Part shown: positions 1 to 11,219 of the stretch, in pieces
Position numbering within the stretch: the first letter of the stretch is position 1
How the letters are laid out: the number at the start of each line of letters is the position of its first letter
NCBI GenBank assembly: GCA_963575745.1
Contig: CAUYUJ010015693.1
Span: 677,932 to 741,931 of the forward strand
Direction: 5' to 3'
Length of the DNA stretch: 64,000 nucleotides
From: Prorocentrum cordatum
Taxonomy: Eukaryota; Sar; Dinophyceae; Prorocentrales; Prorocentraceae
Program-made: the position numbers and the translations under genes
The notes under the pieces: model-generated
Seen by the model: only the letters and a program-made list of their open reading frames with translations
Told to the model about the DNA's origin: nothing
Databases searched by the model: none

Positions 1-749
1 AAGTCGCCTCCACGTCATCAGAGCCCAGCCAATCAGATTCGTCAGGCTCTTTTTCGTCGAGGTCCCCATTGGACGAGATGATGGTTGCACCCTGCGCTCC
101 GACTGCGCCGTCGGGTGCTCTTCTTTCGTCAAGCCAGATGTCAGGACCGTCTCGATCGATGTCCTGGCCGTCGACTCCTGGCACGGTGGACGAGCGTCTG
201 AGTCCACGCGGTGGAAATGCCTTGCCGCCGCCCTGTCATGGGCCACAATCGAACTGTGATTTTTACAATTTCCCAGTTTATCCATTATGATATGCCTCGT
301 GACATGTCGCGCGTTGCCTGCGCCCCTGTTGCCTTTCCCTTGTCTGATATCCCTGTTCACCGCGTTCCCCCCGATGTTGCTCGCTCGCGTCGGATTTCAT
401 TCCCCCCGCGCCCGTGCTGGCCCCGATGCCGATGCGCGTCGACGCCAGCTCCGAGGCTACCGCGCGACGCCCCGCCGAAGGGGAGGGGTCGTCGCTTGGT
501 CGGGGCCGTGGGTGGAAAGGAAGGTACGAACGCTTCCAGCCACGCCCCACCTGTTCCTCCTCCTGCTCCTCCTCCTCCTCCTCCTCCATTCCTCCTCATC
601 CTCCTCAATTCCTTCTCCTTACAGAGAACTTCTCCCTGTCGCACCCCGAGGCGAGTTTTTAGGGCGAGCCGGGCGTTTCGTTTGAGACTTCCTCACCACC
701 TGTGACCTTGAAGTTTGATAGTCGCAGCAATTTCACAGATGGTGGGGCG
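1..749. other. No supported gene; short CTC/TCC tract
   Basis: Several overlapping open frames on both strands are arginine- and proline-rich shadows of GC-rich sequence. A short CTC/TCC tract lies near 550-600. I see no motif, splice-bounded exon or RNA gene here. Confidence 0.4.
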
Positions 750-1335
750 GGGGGGGGTCAAAATGTGGCGCTCGCCTTAGCGCCGCGCACATTCGTTTTT
801 TTTGTTTTTTTAACAAAAATGCAAGAGCTTCACGGATTGAGGGCGGGCGTTTTTCAAAATGTGGATCTCGCCTTAGCGCCCCGCACATTCGTTTCAAACG
901 TTTGCAAGAGTTTCACGGATTGAGGGCGGGTGGTTTTCAAATTGTGACGTTCGGTTTAGCGCCGCGCACAGTCGTTTTAAAGGTTTGCAAGAGCTTCACG
1001 GATTGAGGGCGGGTGGTTTTCAAAATGTGGTTCTCGCTTCAGCGCCGCGAAAATTCGCTCTAAACAGTTGCAAAAGCTTCACGGATTGAGGGCGGTTCCT
1101 TTTCAAAATGTGGTTCTCGCCTTAGCGCCGCGCACATTCGTTTTGAATAAAGAGCTTCACGGGTTGAGGGCGGGTGGTTTTCAAAATGTGGCGCTCGCCC
1201 TAGCGCCGCGCGCACTCGTTTCAAACATGTGAAAGAATTTCACGAATTGGGGGCGGTTCCTTTTCAACATGTGGTTCTCGCCTTAGCGCCGCGCACGGTC
1301 GTTTTCAGAATTTGCAAAAGTTTCACGGATTCCCA
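750..1335. repeat. Local satellite, about 76-97 bp unit, about 7 copies
   Basis: Each unit contains CAAAATGTGG, then CTCGCCTTAGCGCCGCGCAC, a CATTCGTTT-like segment, then GCTTCACGGATTGAGGGCGG. Unit starts fall near 758, 855, 945, 1021, 1104, 1181 and 1264. Units vary by small indels, so this is an old, decayed array. The short frames in it are not genes. Confidence 0.85.
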
Positions 1336-1644
1336 TGATCAACGTACCAGGAATGGTGTTTTGGACGGGTTCCAGATTATGCGGGTGCAACAGTTATGCT
1401 GATCCGCGGGGCTGAAGTCCCAAAAATGGCGCTCTGGCACGATTCCGGATCGTCAAGACGCAGCAGTCAGGTGGATACGTGGCGTTGGAATCCAGAGAAC
1501 AATGTTGTGGCATGCTTCAGGATCTTCAAACGGTTGTTTTCCAATGAGGCAGTTCCCCCAATGGAAATGAACCGTTGTGGGGGCTTATGAAGAGGGAGCT
1601 TGGAGGGAGGGTTAATTCCAACATCGTTGATGACTCTTGGTTTT
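1336..1644. other. Unique sequence without a recognisable gene
   Basis: Non-repetitive sequence between the satellite and a CTC-rich tract. Short frames exist on both strands but none has convincing protein composition. Confidence 0.3.
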
Positions 1645-2460
1645 ACACTGGTCCTCCTCATCCTCCTCATCCTTCTCCTCCTCATCCTCCTTCTCATCCT
1701 CCTCCTCCTCATCCTCCTCCTCATCCTCCTTGCTTCTCCCCTCCCTGTTGCTCCTCCTGCTGCTACTCCCTGCTGCTACTCCCTGCTGCTCCTCCTGGTC
1801 GCCCTGTCGCTCCTCCTGCTCCTGCCCCCCATGCTGCTCATCCTGCTGCTCCTGCTGCTCTTCCTGTCTCCACCTGCCGCTCCTCCTAGCACGGCTTCTT
1901 CTCGTGCATTTTCTTGTTCCCATAATTCGCGTTCTCCTTAGCAGTGGCCTTCGCATTGCTATTTGTATGATCCTACTGCAGCTGCTCCTGCTGCGTCCCC
2001 TGCTGCTACTCCTGCTACTCCTGCCGCTGCTCGTCCTGCTCCTCTGGCTGCCCCCCCTTCCCGCTTCTGCTCTTGATGTTTTTGCTCCTCCGGCGCTCCT
2101 CCCGCTCCTGCTGCTCATCCTCCTCCCCCTCCTCCTCCTCCTCCTCCTCCTCCTCCTCCTCCTCCTCCTCTTCGTCCTCCTCCTCCTCATCATCCTCCTC
2201 AAACTTCTCCTGCTCCTGTTTCTGCGGTGTTCTTCCTCAAGTGCTCCTCCTGCTTTTCCTGCTGCTCCTCCTGCTTGCTGCGGATTATGTTGCTCTTCTG
2301 TTCCTCCTGCTGCTCCACTTGCTGCTCATCCTGATGCTTCGCGCTGCCCTTTGCTGATCCACCGGCCGTTCCTCCAGCTGATGCTGCTACTGCTGTTGTT
2401 CATGCTCTTCCTCTTGCTGCTCCTGCTGCTCCTCCTGATTATCCTCCTGATGCTGAATAT
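1645..2460. repeat. CTC/CTG-rich trinucleotide tract
   Basis: Imperfect CTCCTC, CTCATC and CTGCTC repeats, purest at 2120-2200. The long Leu/Ser-rich plus frames and Arg/Glu-rich minus frames are translations of the repeat. Confidence 0.9.
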
Positions 2461-2589
2461 TTGTATTTCTATTATGCCGTTGTTATGATTGTGTTTCTTC
2501 TTCTTCGCATGAATGATCGTATTATTTAATCGCTTCGCTCATTCCGCCGGCCCATACAGTCTCATGTCTGCCGTTTGCCCGAGGGCCTG

Positions 2590-3330
2590 GTGTCAATGCG
2601 GCGCTTTGGGGGTTCCTGGGGCCGCTTGGGGGACTCCTGGGGCGCTCGGGGGGGCATTTGGGGGGCCTCCTGGGGCCGCTTGGGGGACTCTCGGGGGCCT
2701 CCTGAGGACCTCGTGGGGGCCTCTTGGGGCCTCATAGGGGCCTCTTGGGGCCTCGTGGGGGCTTCTTAGGGCCGAGGGCTCGAAATGTTGTTTCGTGTTC
2801 CCTCTCTGGGGCCCCTTTGGGGGCGTTCTTGGGGCCCTCTTGGACCGTCTTGGAGGCTTCTTGGGCCGTCTTCGAGCCCTCTTGGGCCATCTTGGGGCCC
2901 TCTTGGGGGCCTCTTGGGCCCTCTTGGGGCGAGCTTGGGGGCCTCTTGGGCCGTCTTGGGGCGTCGGGAAGCCGAAAAGGTGGAAGCTCCAAAATCTCTC
3001 AAAAACCTAAGGAAAAACAATGAATTTTGCCTCCGGGGGCCCTCTTGGGAGTGCTCTTGGAGGCCTCTTGGGGCGTCTGGGGGCTATCTTGGGCGTCTTG
3101 GAGCGATCTTGTGGCATGTCGGACCCCTCGTGTACCATCTTGGGGGCCTCTTGGGGGCCTCTTGGCCTTTCTTGGGGCTCTCGGGGACGTCTCGGAGCCC
3201 TGTTGGTGCGCTCATGGAGCGCTCCTGGAGCGCTCTGGGGGAGTCTCCCGGGGATAGCCCGGGGGTCGGTCGGGGTACTTTTCGTCCGGGGACCCCCAGG
3301 GGCCGCCCCGCGCGCGCGAACTAGAGAATT
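2590..3330. repeat. GGGGCCTCTTG-type minisatellite, copy 1
   Basis: Degenerate 10-12 base units such as GGGGGCCTCTTG run for about 740 bases. Inside is an A-rich core at about 2966-3030, opening with GTCGGGAAGCCGAAAAGG, which recurs in other copies. Frames encode Trp/Gly/Leu/Ala periodic peptides in several registers, so they are not taken as genes. Confidence 0.85.
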
Positions 3331-3390
3331 GTTAACCAGTTACCGGAGATCTTAGCACGCCTCTGGCCCGTTGGGCCGGCGAATTATGAT
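3020..3390 (+). repeat. Dispersed repeat, partner of 15660-15995
   Basis: The order of motifs matches the second locus: GGAGTGCTCTTGGA, GGGGGCTAT, GTCTTGGAGCGATCT, GGGGGCCTCTTGGCCTTT, CGCGCGAACTAGA, then GGAGATCTTAGCACGCCTCT and GGCCCGTTGGG. The last 60 bases are the best conserved. It looks like the 3' end of a G-rich minisatellite element plus its unique flank. Confidence 0.75.
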
Positions 3391-3600
3391 GCTCCTCCCG
3401 CTGCTCCTCCTCCTCCTGCTGGTCCTTCTGCTCTTCTGTTGTTCCTCGTGCCGCTACTCTGTTCGTTCTTCTCCTCCTCTGGTGCTCCTGCTGTTCCTCT
3501 TGCTGCTCCTCCTACTGCTCCTCTTGCTGCTCCGGCGCTACCCATCCCTGCTCCTTCTGCTGCTCCTCCTACGCCACTCCTGCTGCTGCGCCGGCGCCCA
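3385..3600. repeat. CTG/CTC trinucleotide tract
   Basis: Runs of CTGCTCCTC follow the dispersed repeat. Frames through it are low-complexity. Confidence 0.8.
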
Positions 3601-3742
3601 CCCCCCCACCTTGGTGCCAATACTGCTGCCGTAACCTCTCCCATTGACCCCCACCCACAGGCAACGTGCGTTGCCCCCAAAATAATCAAGGAGTAACAAA
3701 AACAGGTAGTCTATACGAAGAAATCCGCGGCACGGCCTGCAG

Positions 3743-4212
3743 GGCAACGATTCAAGGGCGAATACGCCAATTGCGAATGGGTTCCACGACCGCGACGTCA
3801 CCCAGCACGTCGACAAGCCGATCGGCTTAGGGATCAAGGGCGACGACCACGAAGGTCATGGAACGCCCAACCGCCAGTTCATCGACGACCACATCGACAG
3901 GCCCGATAAGTTCGCAAGATTAGCGCGCGTCATCAACCAGGCGGCCTTTGACGGCAATGAATCCATCGAAGAGGTCGCTATGATCAATGAAACCAGGTAC
4001 CACGTGCAGCACAAGTCACAAAGGCCCAGCAAGCTCGCATTCCGACAAAGGGGCTAGAAAGAGTGCCCTCGAGATGCTCAAGGTGCACCGTAATATGGAG
4101 CACAATGTCAAGGTCCACGAGCAGAACTTAAAGGGCTGTGCGACGCTAGTGGGAAGCCCAGGTACTGGCGAGGCCAGGAAATCCAAGCCAGCAGAGGCTC
4201 AACACCTTCGAG
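3743..4212 (+). pseudogene. Coding exon of unknown function with one apparent frameshift
   Basis: From 3743 a frame with mixed, non-repetitive composition runs about 104 codons (starting GNDSRANTP, later FARLARVINQAAF and ETRYHVQHKSQ) to a TAG at 4055. Shifting one base at the GGGG run (4050-4053) continues protein-like sequence, ALEMLKVHRNMEHNVKVHEQ, up to about 4212, where CGAG is followed by GTTT, a possible donor. CTGCAG at 3737-3742 fits an acceptor. The frame has no ATG near its start, so it is best read as an internal exon. I do not recognise the family. Either the gene is broken or the assembly has one extra G. The strand is fairly sure because charged and hydrophobic residues mix as in globular proteins, unlike the neighbours. 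Confidence 0.5.
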
Positions 4213-4374
4213 GTTTCTTTGGGTCGTCCTCTCCCTCTTGTTCGTGTCATTACTTCGTCTCGTCCCATTCTTCCACATCCTGATCCTGTCACTCCCTCAT
4301 TTTCGGGACCTCTTGTCGTCCCCGTGTTCCCTCCAGCACCCTATACTTCCATGTATTTCCTCATGTCTGTCTCT

Positions 4375-4465
4375 GCCTCTCTCTCTCTCTCTCGTGATCC
4401 CTCACTCTCTCTCACTCTCTCTCTCTCTCTCTTTCTCACTCTCTCTCTCTCTCTCTGTCTATATA
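4375..4465. repeat. CT dinucleotide tract
   Basis: Interrupted CTCTCTCT runs ending in a short TATATATG segment. Confidence 0.9.
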
Positions 4466-4569
4466 TATGTGTGGGGCCGAACGGTCATTCATTGTCCCTG
4501 GGTGCGTGGCTCTAGTGGGAATCCGTGGTGAGGATTCTGCTTGTTGCGTTGTTGTTGTTTGTTGTCGTC

Positions 4570-4805
4570 GTCTCTCTGCGACCCACCCCGCGACCCACCC
4601 GCGACCCACTCCGCGACCCACCCCGCGACCCACCCCGTGACCTACCCCGCGACCCGGCCCGCGACCCAACCGCGACCCACCCGCGACCCACCCCGTGACC
4701 CGCCCGTGACCCATGCGCGACCCATGCGCGACCCACCCGCGACCCACCCGCGACCCGGCCCGCGACCCACCGCGACCCACCCGCGACCCACCCCGCGATC
4801 CACCC
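4570..4805. repeat. CGACCCACCCG minisatellite
   Basis: About twenty 10-12 base units of the form CGACCCACCCCG. The Arg/Gly/Val-rich and Thr/Pro/Asp-rich frames are repeat translations. Confidence 0.9.
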
Positions 4806-5009
4806 ACAATGCTTTAACGAAAAAAACGGCGCCTGCGGCGGGCTCAATGCATACTTTGTAATAAAAGTTAAGAGCCTGCGGCGGGCGTCTCCAGAGCCTC
4901 GCAGTCTGAGGACGTCCTCGCAGCCCCCTCACTCTTATCCGCAGCTGCGAGGTGTTACGTGTCATTGGCGCTGCGCGCCATGCACCTTGGTCCTTTGGAA
5001 TTCGCACGC

Positions 5010-5160
5010 TAGCGGAGTGCGAGTGTGCGTACATGCGCACACACATGCGTTTATGAATGCATCGTACATGTGTACATATTTTATACGGTTGTATGGATAT
5101 GTACATGTATACGCACATGGTCAGTGCAACTATGTGTGCGCATACACATGCGTATTTCAG
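5010..5160. repeat. Alternating purine-pyrimidine ACATG/GCATAC-rich tract
   Basis: Imperfect CA/TG-rich sequence with many ACATGCG and GTACATGT steps. Confidence 0.6.
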
Positions 5161-5194
5161 GCGGTGGTGGCTTGGCCAGTTGCCCATATCATCG

Positions 5195-5640
5195 CGCCAC
5201 TAAAAAAGGCGCCAGGGTCTCAGGCAAACGTGGCCAGACTACCATGGGACAGTGCGCCGCCGAGGTCAGTGTTGCGAGGACGTCCCGGGCGAAAACGGCT
5301 TGAACACCTCCGCTCAGGGGAGGGCATATCCGAAGTCAGCCGTGCGAGGAAGTTTCCAGCGAGGAGTGGTCTGAACACCTCTGCTCAGGGCATCCTTGAA
5401 CGTAGAGTTGCGAGAAGTCGCACGCGAAAGTGGCCGAACCACCATGGTGCAAGGCACCTCCGAAATGAGACTTGCGAGAGTGTCTCAGGCGACACTGGCT
5501 GGAACACCTCAACTGAGAGCGTCTCGGGCCCCAGAGCTGCGATGATGTCTCAAGCGAAAACGGCGGGACCGATGCGAAGCAAGGCGCTTCTGAGGTCGGA
5601 GTTGCGAGCGCATCTCTGGCGAAGCGGATTAGACTACTTT
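5195..5640. repeat. 65-bp satellite, 6-7 copies
   Basis: The box GTTGCGAGGA or a variant starts at 5271, 5341, 5407, 5471, 5536 and 5600, a spacing of 64-70. Each unit also carries GCGAAAACGGC- and GAACACCTC-like boxes. A 293-residue plus frame crosses it, but its sequence follows the repeat period. Confidence 0.8.
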
Positions 5641-5644
5641 CCGT

Positions 5645-5760
5645 TATCTCCTCTTCCTCCTTCCCCTTTTCCTTCCCTCCTTTTCCTCCTCCCCCCCTCC
5701 TCCTCCTCCTCCTCCTCCTCCTGTTCCTCCTCCTCTTCCTCCCCCCCCTCTCCGCTTCTT
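5645..5760. repeat. CTC/TCC tract
   Basis: Pyrimidine-rich microsatellite directly after the 65-bp satellite, followed by a GGCGC-rich palindromic stretch at 5785-5815. Confidence 0.85.
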
Positions 5761-6064
5761 TTTTCGTCCATTCTCCCCATCCCTGGCGGCGCGGCGCGGC
5801 GCCGCGCGGCGCCGCTCGGCCTCTCTGCGAGTCAAGCGGCAAAGGGTGAGAGAACCCCTTCGAATTAGGAGCGGTTTTTCCCATGCCGCCAAGGGGGCCC
5901 GAAGGTAGTGCAAGAGGCGGTGCAGGTTTTGAAATCCCCCGGGGGCTCCTCGGATTCGGCCGGCCCTCTCCGGTAAGGTAGGCAAGGGCACCAACAGCGC
6001 GTCCGGGTGAGATGGCGTCGCGGCCCCGACGGTTTGCATTGAGCGCTGCGAGAAGCTCAGTCGA

Positions 6065-6430
6065 GGCGGGAGGAGGAACACGAAGAGGACGAGGACAAGG
6101 AGGAGGAGGAAGAGGAGGAGGATGAAGAGGAGGAAGAGGATGAAGAGGACAGATTATGTGGACATCTGGGGCACAGCCGAGGCGTCGCGGAAGAAATCCG
6201 CAGCAGAGACTTGGGAGAGTGAGGAGAGCTGCTTTTGCTAGACCTTTGGCGGGGCGGAACGTGAAACATCACGGGGAATTAGGAGAAGGAGGAGGAGGAG
6301 GTAGAGGAGGAATGGAGTGAGGAAGAGGAGGAGGAGCTCTTGGGCCCTTCGGTGGTTTGAACGAAGAATGGCTTCTCTGCGCCATTTGATACGACAACGA
6401 CGACGACGACGAAGGCGACGACAAAGAGAA
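6065..6430. repeat. GAG/GAC-rich trinucleotide tracts
   Basis: GAGGAG and GAAGAGGAG runs at 6065-6150 and 6285-6345, then an ACGACG run at 6395-6425. Confidence 0.8.
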
Positions 6431-6469
6431 GGGAGAATGAGAGGGGAGACCGCTGTGTTGGGATCTCGT

Positions 6470-7010
6470 GGTGCGCCTCTCGGGGCCCTCTGGGAGGCAG
6501 TTTTGAAGCCTCGCGGGGGTGTTTTTGGGTTTTTGGGATCTTTTTGGGGCCTCTTGGGGGCCCCTTGGGGCCTTTTGGGGGCCTCTTGGGGCCTCGTGGG
6601 GCTCTCTCCGGGCGTCTTGGGGCCCTCTCGCGGCGGAAAATTTAGTTTTTGAGTGTTTGGGCGCCCTCTTGGGTCTCTCTTGGGGCCGTCTTGGCGCTCT
6701 CTTGGGCCGTTCTGCGCGCCTCTCGGGCGGTCTCGGAGCCCTCCTGAACCGTGTCGGGGCCTTCTTGGGGGCCTCCTGGGCAGCACTGGGGCGATCTAGG
6801 GAGCTTCTTGGGCCATTGTGGAGCGTCGGGAAGCGGGAAAAGCGAGAAGGCCAAACACATCGTAGCCTCTCGGGACTCTCTTGGGAGGCCTCTTGGGGGT
6901 CTCTGGGGGCGTCTTGGACGCGTCTTGGGCAGTCTTGGGCCCAGATTGGGCGGCTTGGGCCGATCTTTGGGAGTCTCGGGGCCCTCTTTGGCCGTCGTGT
7001 TTTTTTTTCC
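6470..7010. repeat. GGGGCCTCTTG-type minisatellite, copy 2
   Basis: Same unit type as 2590-3330, with the conserved core GCGTCGGGAAGCGGGAAAAG at about 6825. The overlapping frames in five registers are repeat translations. Confidence 0.85.
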
Positions 7011-7139
7011 GCGTCGCACTCGCAGGACAGACACGGAGCACTCTGCAGGAGCGCCCCAAAGGCTCGGGGAGGCCGGAATTCGTTTTTTTTTGGGGGGGGG
7101 CACCGTGTGCCGCTTTTCCGGGGTCCCCGGCCCTGTAAA

Positions 7140-7267
7140 AATATATAAATAGGATATATATATATATATAATATATATATATATATATACACGCACACAC
7201 ACACACATACATACACACACACATACCGAAAGAGACGGGGGGGAGGGAGAGAGAGAGAGAGAGAGGG

Positions 7268-7326
<59 letters not shown>

Positions 7327-7360
7327 GAGAGAAAAAAAGAGAGAGAGAGATGTAGATGTA
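7140..7360. repeat. TA, CA and GA dinucleotide tracts in series
   Basis: TATATA at 7150-7190, CACACA at 7190-7225, then GAGAGA with GGGAGA interruptions at 7230-7350. Confidence 0.95.
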
Positions 7361-7394
7361 TATGTAAATATATGAAAGAGCGTGTTCTACCGCT

Positions 7395-7620
7395 GCTGGC
7401 GGAAAACCGGGGGGGGTCACTACCGGTTCGAACCCCTCCCCCCCCCCTCCGGAAAACCGGGGGGGGTCGCTACCGGTTCGAGCCCCCCCCCCCAGCTCAT
7501 CATGAAAAAGGGGGGGGTCACTACCGGGTTCGAACCCCTTTCCCCCCCCCTTGAGCTCGAAAACGGGGGGGGGTCACTACCGGTTCGAACCCCCCCCCTC
7601 CCCCCTCGAAAACCGAGAGG
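7395..7620 (+). repeat. G-tract units carrying GGTTCGAACC
   Basis: Four direct copies of GGGGTCACTACCGGTTCGA followed by a C run, near 7412, 7462, 7515 and 7573. GGTTCGAACC is itself palindromic and resembles the tRNA T-arm (B box), but no acceptor stem, anticodon arm or A box accompanies it. Confidence 0.8.
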
Positions 7621-7629
7621 GGGTGCGGA

Positions 7630-7970
7630 CAGTGGTGGGGAGGGTGGTGGTGGGGACAGTGGTGAGGGGACAGCGGGGCAGTGGTGGGGACAGTGGGACA
7701 GTGGTGGGGACGGTAGTGGCGGGGACAATGGTGAGGACAATGGCGGGGACAGTGGGGGCAGTGGGACAGTGGTGGGGGCGGTGGTGGTGGGGACAGTGGT
7801 GTGGGGACAGTGGGAATGTGGTGGAAACAGTAGGACAGTGGAGGGTACAGTGGTGGTGGGGACAGTGGTGAAGGCGGTGGCGAGGACGGCGGTGGGACAA
7901 TGGGACAGAGGTACAGTGGGGACAGTGGTGGGGACAGTGGGGACAGTGGTGGGAACAGTGGGACAGCTCA
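7630..7970. repeat. GGGGACAGTGGT minisatellite
   Basis: Units of 9-15 bases built on GGGGACAGTGGGACAGTGGT. It separates direct copies (7395-7620) from inverted copies (7970-8060) of the G-tract unit. Confidence 0.85.
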
Positions 7971-8165
7971 GTGGTTCGAACCGGTAGTGACCCCCCCCTC
8001 CGGTTTTCGAGGGGGGGGGGGTCGAACCGGTAGTGACCCCCTTCGGTTTTCGACTTCGAGGGGGGGGGGGTAGGGGACGGGGGGCTTTGCCGGGGGAAGG
8101 GGGGGGGGGGGGGGGGGGGAGGGGTTCCATCAGGGGGGGGGATTTTCGGAGAGGGGGGGAGGGGA
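7970..8165 (-). repeat. Inverted copies of the G-tract unit and G homopolymer
   Basis: GGTTCGAACCGGTAGTGACC at 7973 and a second copy near 8022 are the reverse complement of the 7395-7620 units. They are followed by long G runs to 8165. Confidence 0.75.
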
Positions 8166-8225
8166 CCCCCGGGCTCCGGAGGAAAAGGGCGGCAATTTTC
8201 CACAGTAAAGCGGCGGTGGATCACG

Positions 8226-8227
<2 letters not shown>

Positions 8228-8274
<47 letters not shown>

Positions 8275-8615
8275 TCTCATATATATATATATGTATATGT
8301 GTGTATAGTCAAAGAGATAAACATGTATAGATAACAGTATATATATATATACATAGAGAGAGATATATACATCCATACATACATACAAGCATATATACAT
8401 ACATTCATACACTGCATACACACCCACATACATACCCATACCAATACATATAGCTATACATTTTCATAAACATATATGCACATGCAAACACATTTGCATG
8501 TATAAGCGCATGTACATATAGATATACACATACACATGCATATACATGTACATGTACATATACGTATACATATACATATGCATATACATCTACATCTACA
8601 TATACATAAACATCC

Positions 8616-8648
<33 letters not shown>

Positions 8649-8761
8649 GATGCATATGCATATGCATATGCATCTACATATACATAAATATACATATACA
8701 AATACATATTCCGAATCATACGTTCTTATTACCTGGACCCCCCACACACACACACACTCAG

Positions 8762-8793
<32 letters not shown>

Positions 8794-8815
8794 ACACACA
8801 CACACACTAAGGTAT
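8228..8815. repeat. CT, ATAC and CA microsatellites
   Basis: CT run 8228-8275, mixed ATATAC/ACATAC/GCATAT repeats 8280-8710, and a CACACA run 8748-8808. Frames of Tyr/Val/Ile/Cys or His/Ile residues are repeat translations. Confidence 0.95.
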
Positions 8816-8834
8816 ACCTCCCCAAGGATGCCCT

Positions 8835-9490
8835 GGACACCTTTTCGGACGTCTCGGTGGCCCCGTGACGCCCTTGGAAAAGGTCCGCTGGCCCTTCCGA
8901 GCCTCCCAGGGCGCCTTGCCGGGCCTTGCGAGCATAGTCAAAACGATCAGAAGGGATCATCGGAGAGGCGCAAGAAAGACCCAACACAGCACAAGAGCAC
9001 TCCAGGAGAAACCTCGATGGTCCGAAGACGGCCCACGAGGCCCCCAAGACGCCCCAAGAGGCCGTTAAGAGAGCTCCGAAGAAGCAAGCATCGTCCCATT
9101 CCCTGGGGAAATGTATATCTTTATCATATTCGTTCCTTTTTGTCTTCGCAGTGTCCAGGACGGCCCGACGGGCCCCCGATATCGCCCCAAGACGGCCCAA
9201 GAGGCCCCCCAGACGGCTTGAAGACGGCCCGAGAGGGCCCCAAGACTGCCCCAGAGAGCCCCGAGACTGCCCACAAGAAGCCCAAGATGCCCCCAGAAGG
9301 CCCCCAAGAGAGACACACGAAAGCCATGGGAGACCCCCAAGAAGGCCACTGGAGGCCCCTAAGAGGGCCCTGAATGGTTTCAGAAGACCTCTGGAGGGCC
9401 CCAGCTCCCCAAAACGGCCCAAGAAGGCCCCAGGACGGCCCAGGAGGGCCCCAGGACTGCCCAAAAGAGCCCCCGAAACGCCCAGGCGGC
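8835..9490 (-). repeat. GGGGCCTCTTG-type minisatellite, copy 3 (reverse)
   Basis: Here the units read as GGCCCAAGAGGCCCC, so the element is inverted relative to copies 1 and 2. An AT-rich core lies at 9110-9150. The minus 428-residue frame (8454-9740) is Trp/Gly/Leu repeat translation plus microsatellite. Confidence 0.85.
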
Positions 9491-9551
9491 GATATCCGTG
9501 CGTTCGTTGTCTCTGTCTCTGTTTTTGTTTTTTTTGTTTTCTTTTTTTTGA

Positions 9552-9554
<3 letters not shown>

Positions 9555-9600
<46 letters not shown>

Positions 9601-9605
9601 CCTTT
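9555..9605. repeat. CT dinucleotide tract
   Basis: TCTCTCTC with few interruptions, preceded by a T-rich segment. Confidence 0.9.
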
Positions 9606-10440
9606 CCCCCTGTGACTTTTCGTCGACCTCCACGTTCGTGGCGCCCGATGGCCATCCTCATTCGCCCGCTCCTTCCTCTGAACATTCTCCCTGTTTCTCC
9701 CCCCTCCTCCCCCACTCCGCCTCTTCAGTCCCCCTCTCATCCCTGCTCCGTTTCCGTTCCCCGTTCATGGACAGGTACCATCGCAACAGTTGGATGTTTC
9801 CCCGTTTGCCAGCATCTTCGCGCGAGAGAAAAACAAACATTCCTTCCCCACTCCTGCGCACATGCGTGGAAGCGCATCGGACGAGCACGGCGCCAACAAG
9901 CACCAGGGATATCAGAAAAATGGGCCGATCGCCCGTGCAGGCCTCGAGGCCCCCCTCTGCTGAAGCAAGCGAGGATGCATTGTGTTGCCGGGGAAGTGCC
10001 CGAAACAAAGCGCATGGCGCGAAGCGCCATCTCAGTCTTGTATGTATAAATTAAACCATCTCTATGCCTCAAGTTCAACGGTCTGTTTAGCCAGCGATGT
10101 TGCGGTCCAAATGTCGTCGAGGCGCAACTTCGCGCACGAGCGCGGGCTATACCTGAGAGAAGCATCCCCATTCGGGCCCGCATTCACCGAAACAGCCGCG
10201 CGCGAGGGGGCCCTTTACCATGACGCGAGTGCAATTCGTTCATCGCGCCGCTCATTCCGCCAGCCTGTATTTTGCCATCGCTGGCGCGTGCCAGCGCGTC
10301 CGAGGCCCGCGCGTCGCTGCTTGGCGGTGCTGTTTGTGCCCCTGGAGGCGTGGCGACAGCAGGTATGGATGTGAAGCATTTGCTTTGGAGCTAGCCGTGG
10401 GGATTCTGGCCTCTACTGCTCACCGACATGGCTAGATTGT
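9606..10440. other. Non-repetitive sequence; no supported gene
   Basis: Overlapping frames of 100-226 codons exist on both strands, including a 130-codon plus frame from 9982. They compete with each other and show no recognisable motif or consistent exon boundary. A real exon could be hidden here. Confidence 0.3.
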
Positions 10441-10830
10441 GGTCAGAGTTGTTCGGGATGCGTTTGGGGGTCTCTTCGGAGCGCCCTCGGAGGCTTCTGG
10501 AGGGCAGTTCTGGGGATTTGCTGGGGCGTCTTGGGGGCCTCGCGGGGCTTCCTGGGGGCCTCTTGGCGGCCTCGGGGCCTCTCGGGGGTTTTTTGGGGGC
10601 CCTTGGGGCCTCTTGGGGGGCCTGTTGGGGCCGAGGCCTTGAAATGTCCGTTCGGGTCCCCCGTATGAGTTCCTTCTTGGAGTCTTCGGGGCCTCTTGGC
10701 CCGTTTTGGGAAGCGTCTTGGGTCGTCTTGGGCTCTCTTGGGCCGCACTAGAGCCCGCTTAGGGGGCCTGTTGGGCCGCCATCCCAGGGCGATCTTAGAG
10801 GCCTCATATGCCGCCGCGGGGCGTCGGGAA
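10440..10830. repeat. GGGGCCTCTTG-type minisatellite, copy 4
   Basis: Degenerate G-rich units end in the conserved core GCGTCGGGAAGCTGCAAAAG at about 10815. G/C-run sequence with GGTTTGGAACCGGACC follows. Confidence 0.8.
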
Positions 10831-11059
10831 GCTGCAAAAGCGGGAAAGAGTCTTTCCCGTTTGGAGGGGGGCGGGTTTGGAACCGGACCCCCTCCCCCAT
10901 GGATTGAAAGGGGTGTGGTTTCGACCCCCTCCTGTGATGGACGGGGGGTGTCGACCCCCCCCCGTCCCTCCTCCTCCTTTTCCTCTCTCCCTCTCCTCGG
11001 GCCGGCGGCGGCTGGCGGCGGTGGCGGAGAGCGTCGAAAGGGCATTGGGGACGACTGTG

Positions 11060-11215
11060 TCGAAATGTGTTTGTCTCATGGCTTTCGGGCCTTCCCGCCA
11101 CTGTGCGTTGGTTTTGGGTGAGAGTCCTGATGGATGGTTTTGGGGATCTCGTCGAAGGGTTCTCGGGGGCCTCGGAGGGCATGTGTGAAGGTTCCTGGGC
11201 GTCTCTCGAGGCCTG
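11060..11215 (+). repeat. Flanking duplicate, left of the GGT tract
   Basis: CTTTCGGGCCTTCCCGCCAC, then a GGTTTTGGGTGAGAGTCCT-like segment, GATGGATG, GGGGATCTCGTCGAAGGG and TTCCTGGGCG match, in order, a segment at 12660-12790 on the other side of the GGT tract. Confidence 0.7.
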
Positions 11216-11219
11216 TCTG

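Noticed and set aside
7395-8060. tRNA gene suggested by GGTTCGAACC
   Set aside because: No acceptor stem, D arm or anticodon arm around any copy; the box is part of a simple palindromic unit.
8454-9740. 428-codon minus frame with Trp/Gly/Leu periodicity
   Set aside because: It joins a CT tract, a reverse minisatellite copy and an ATAC microsatellite, so it is repeat translation.
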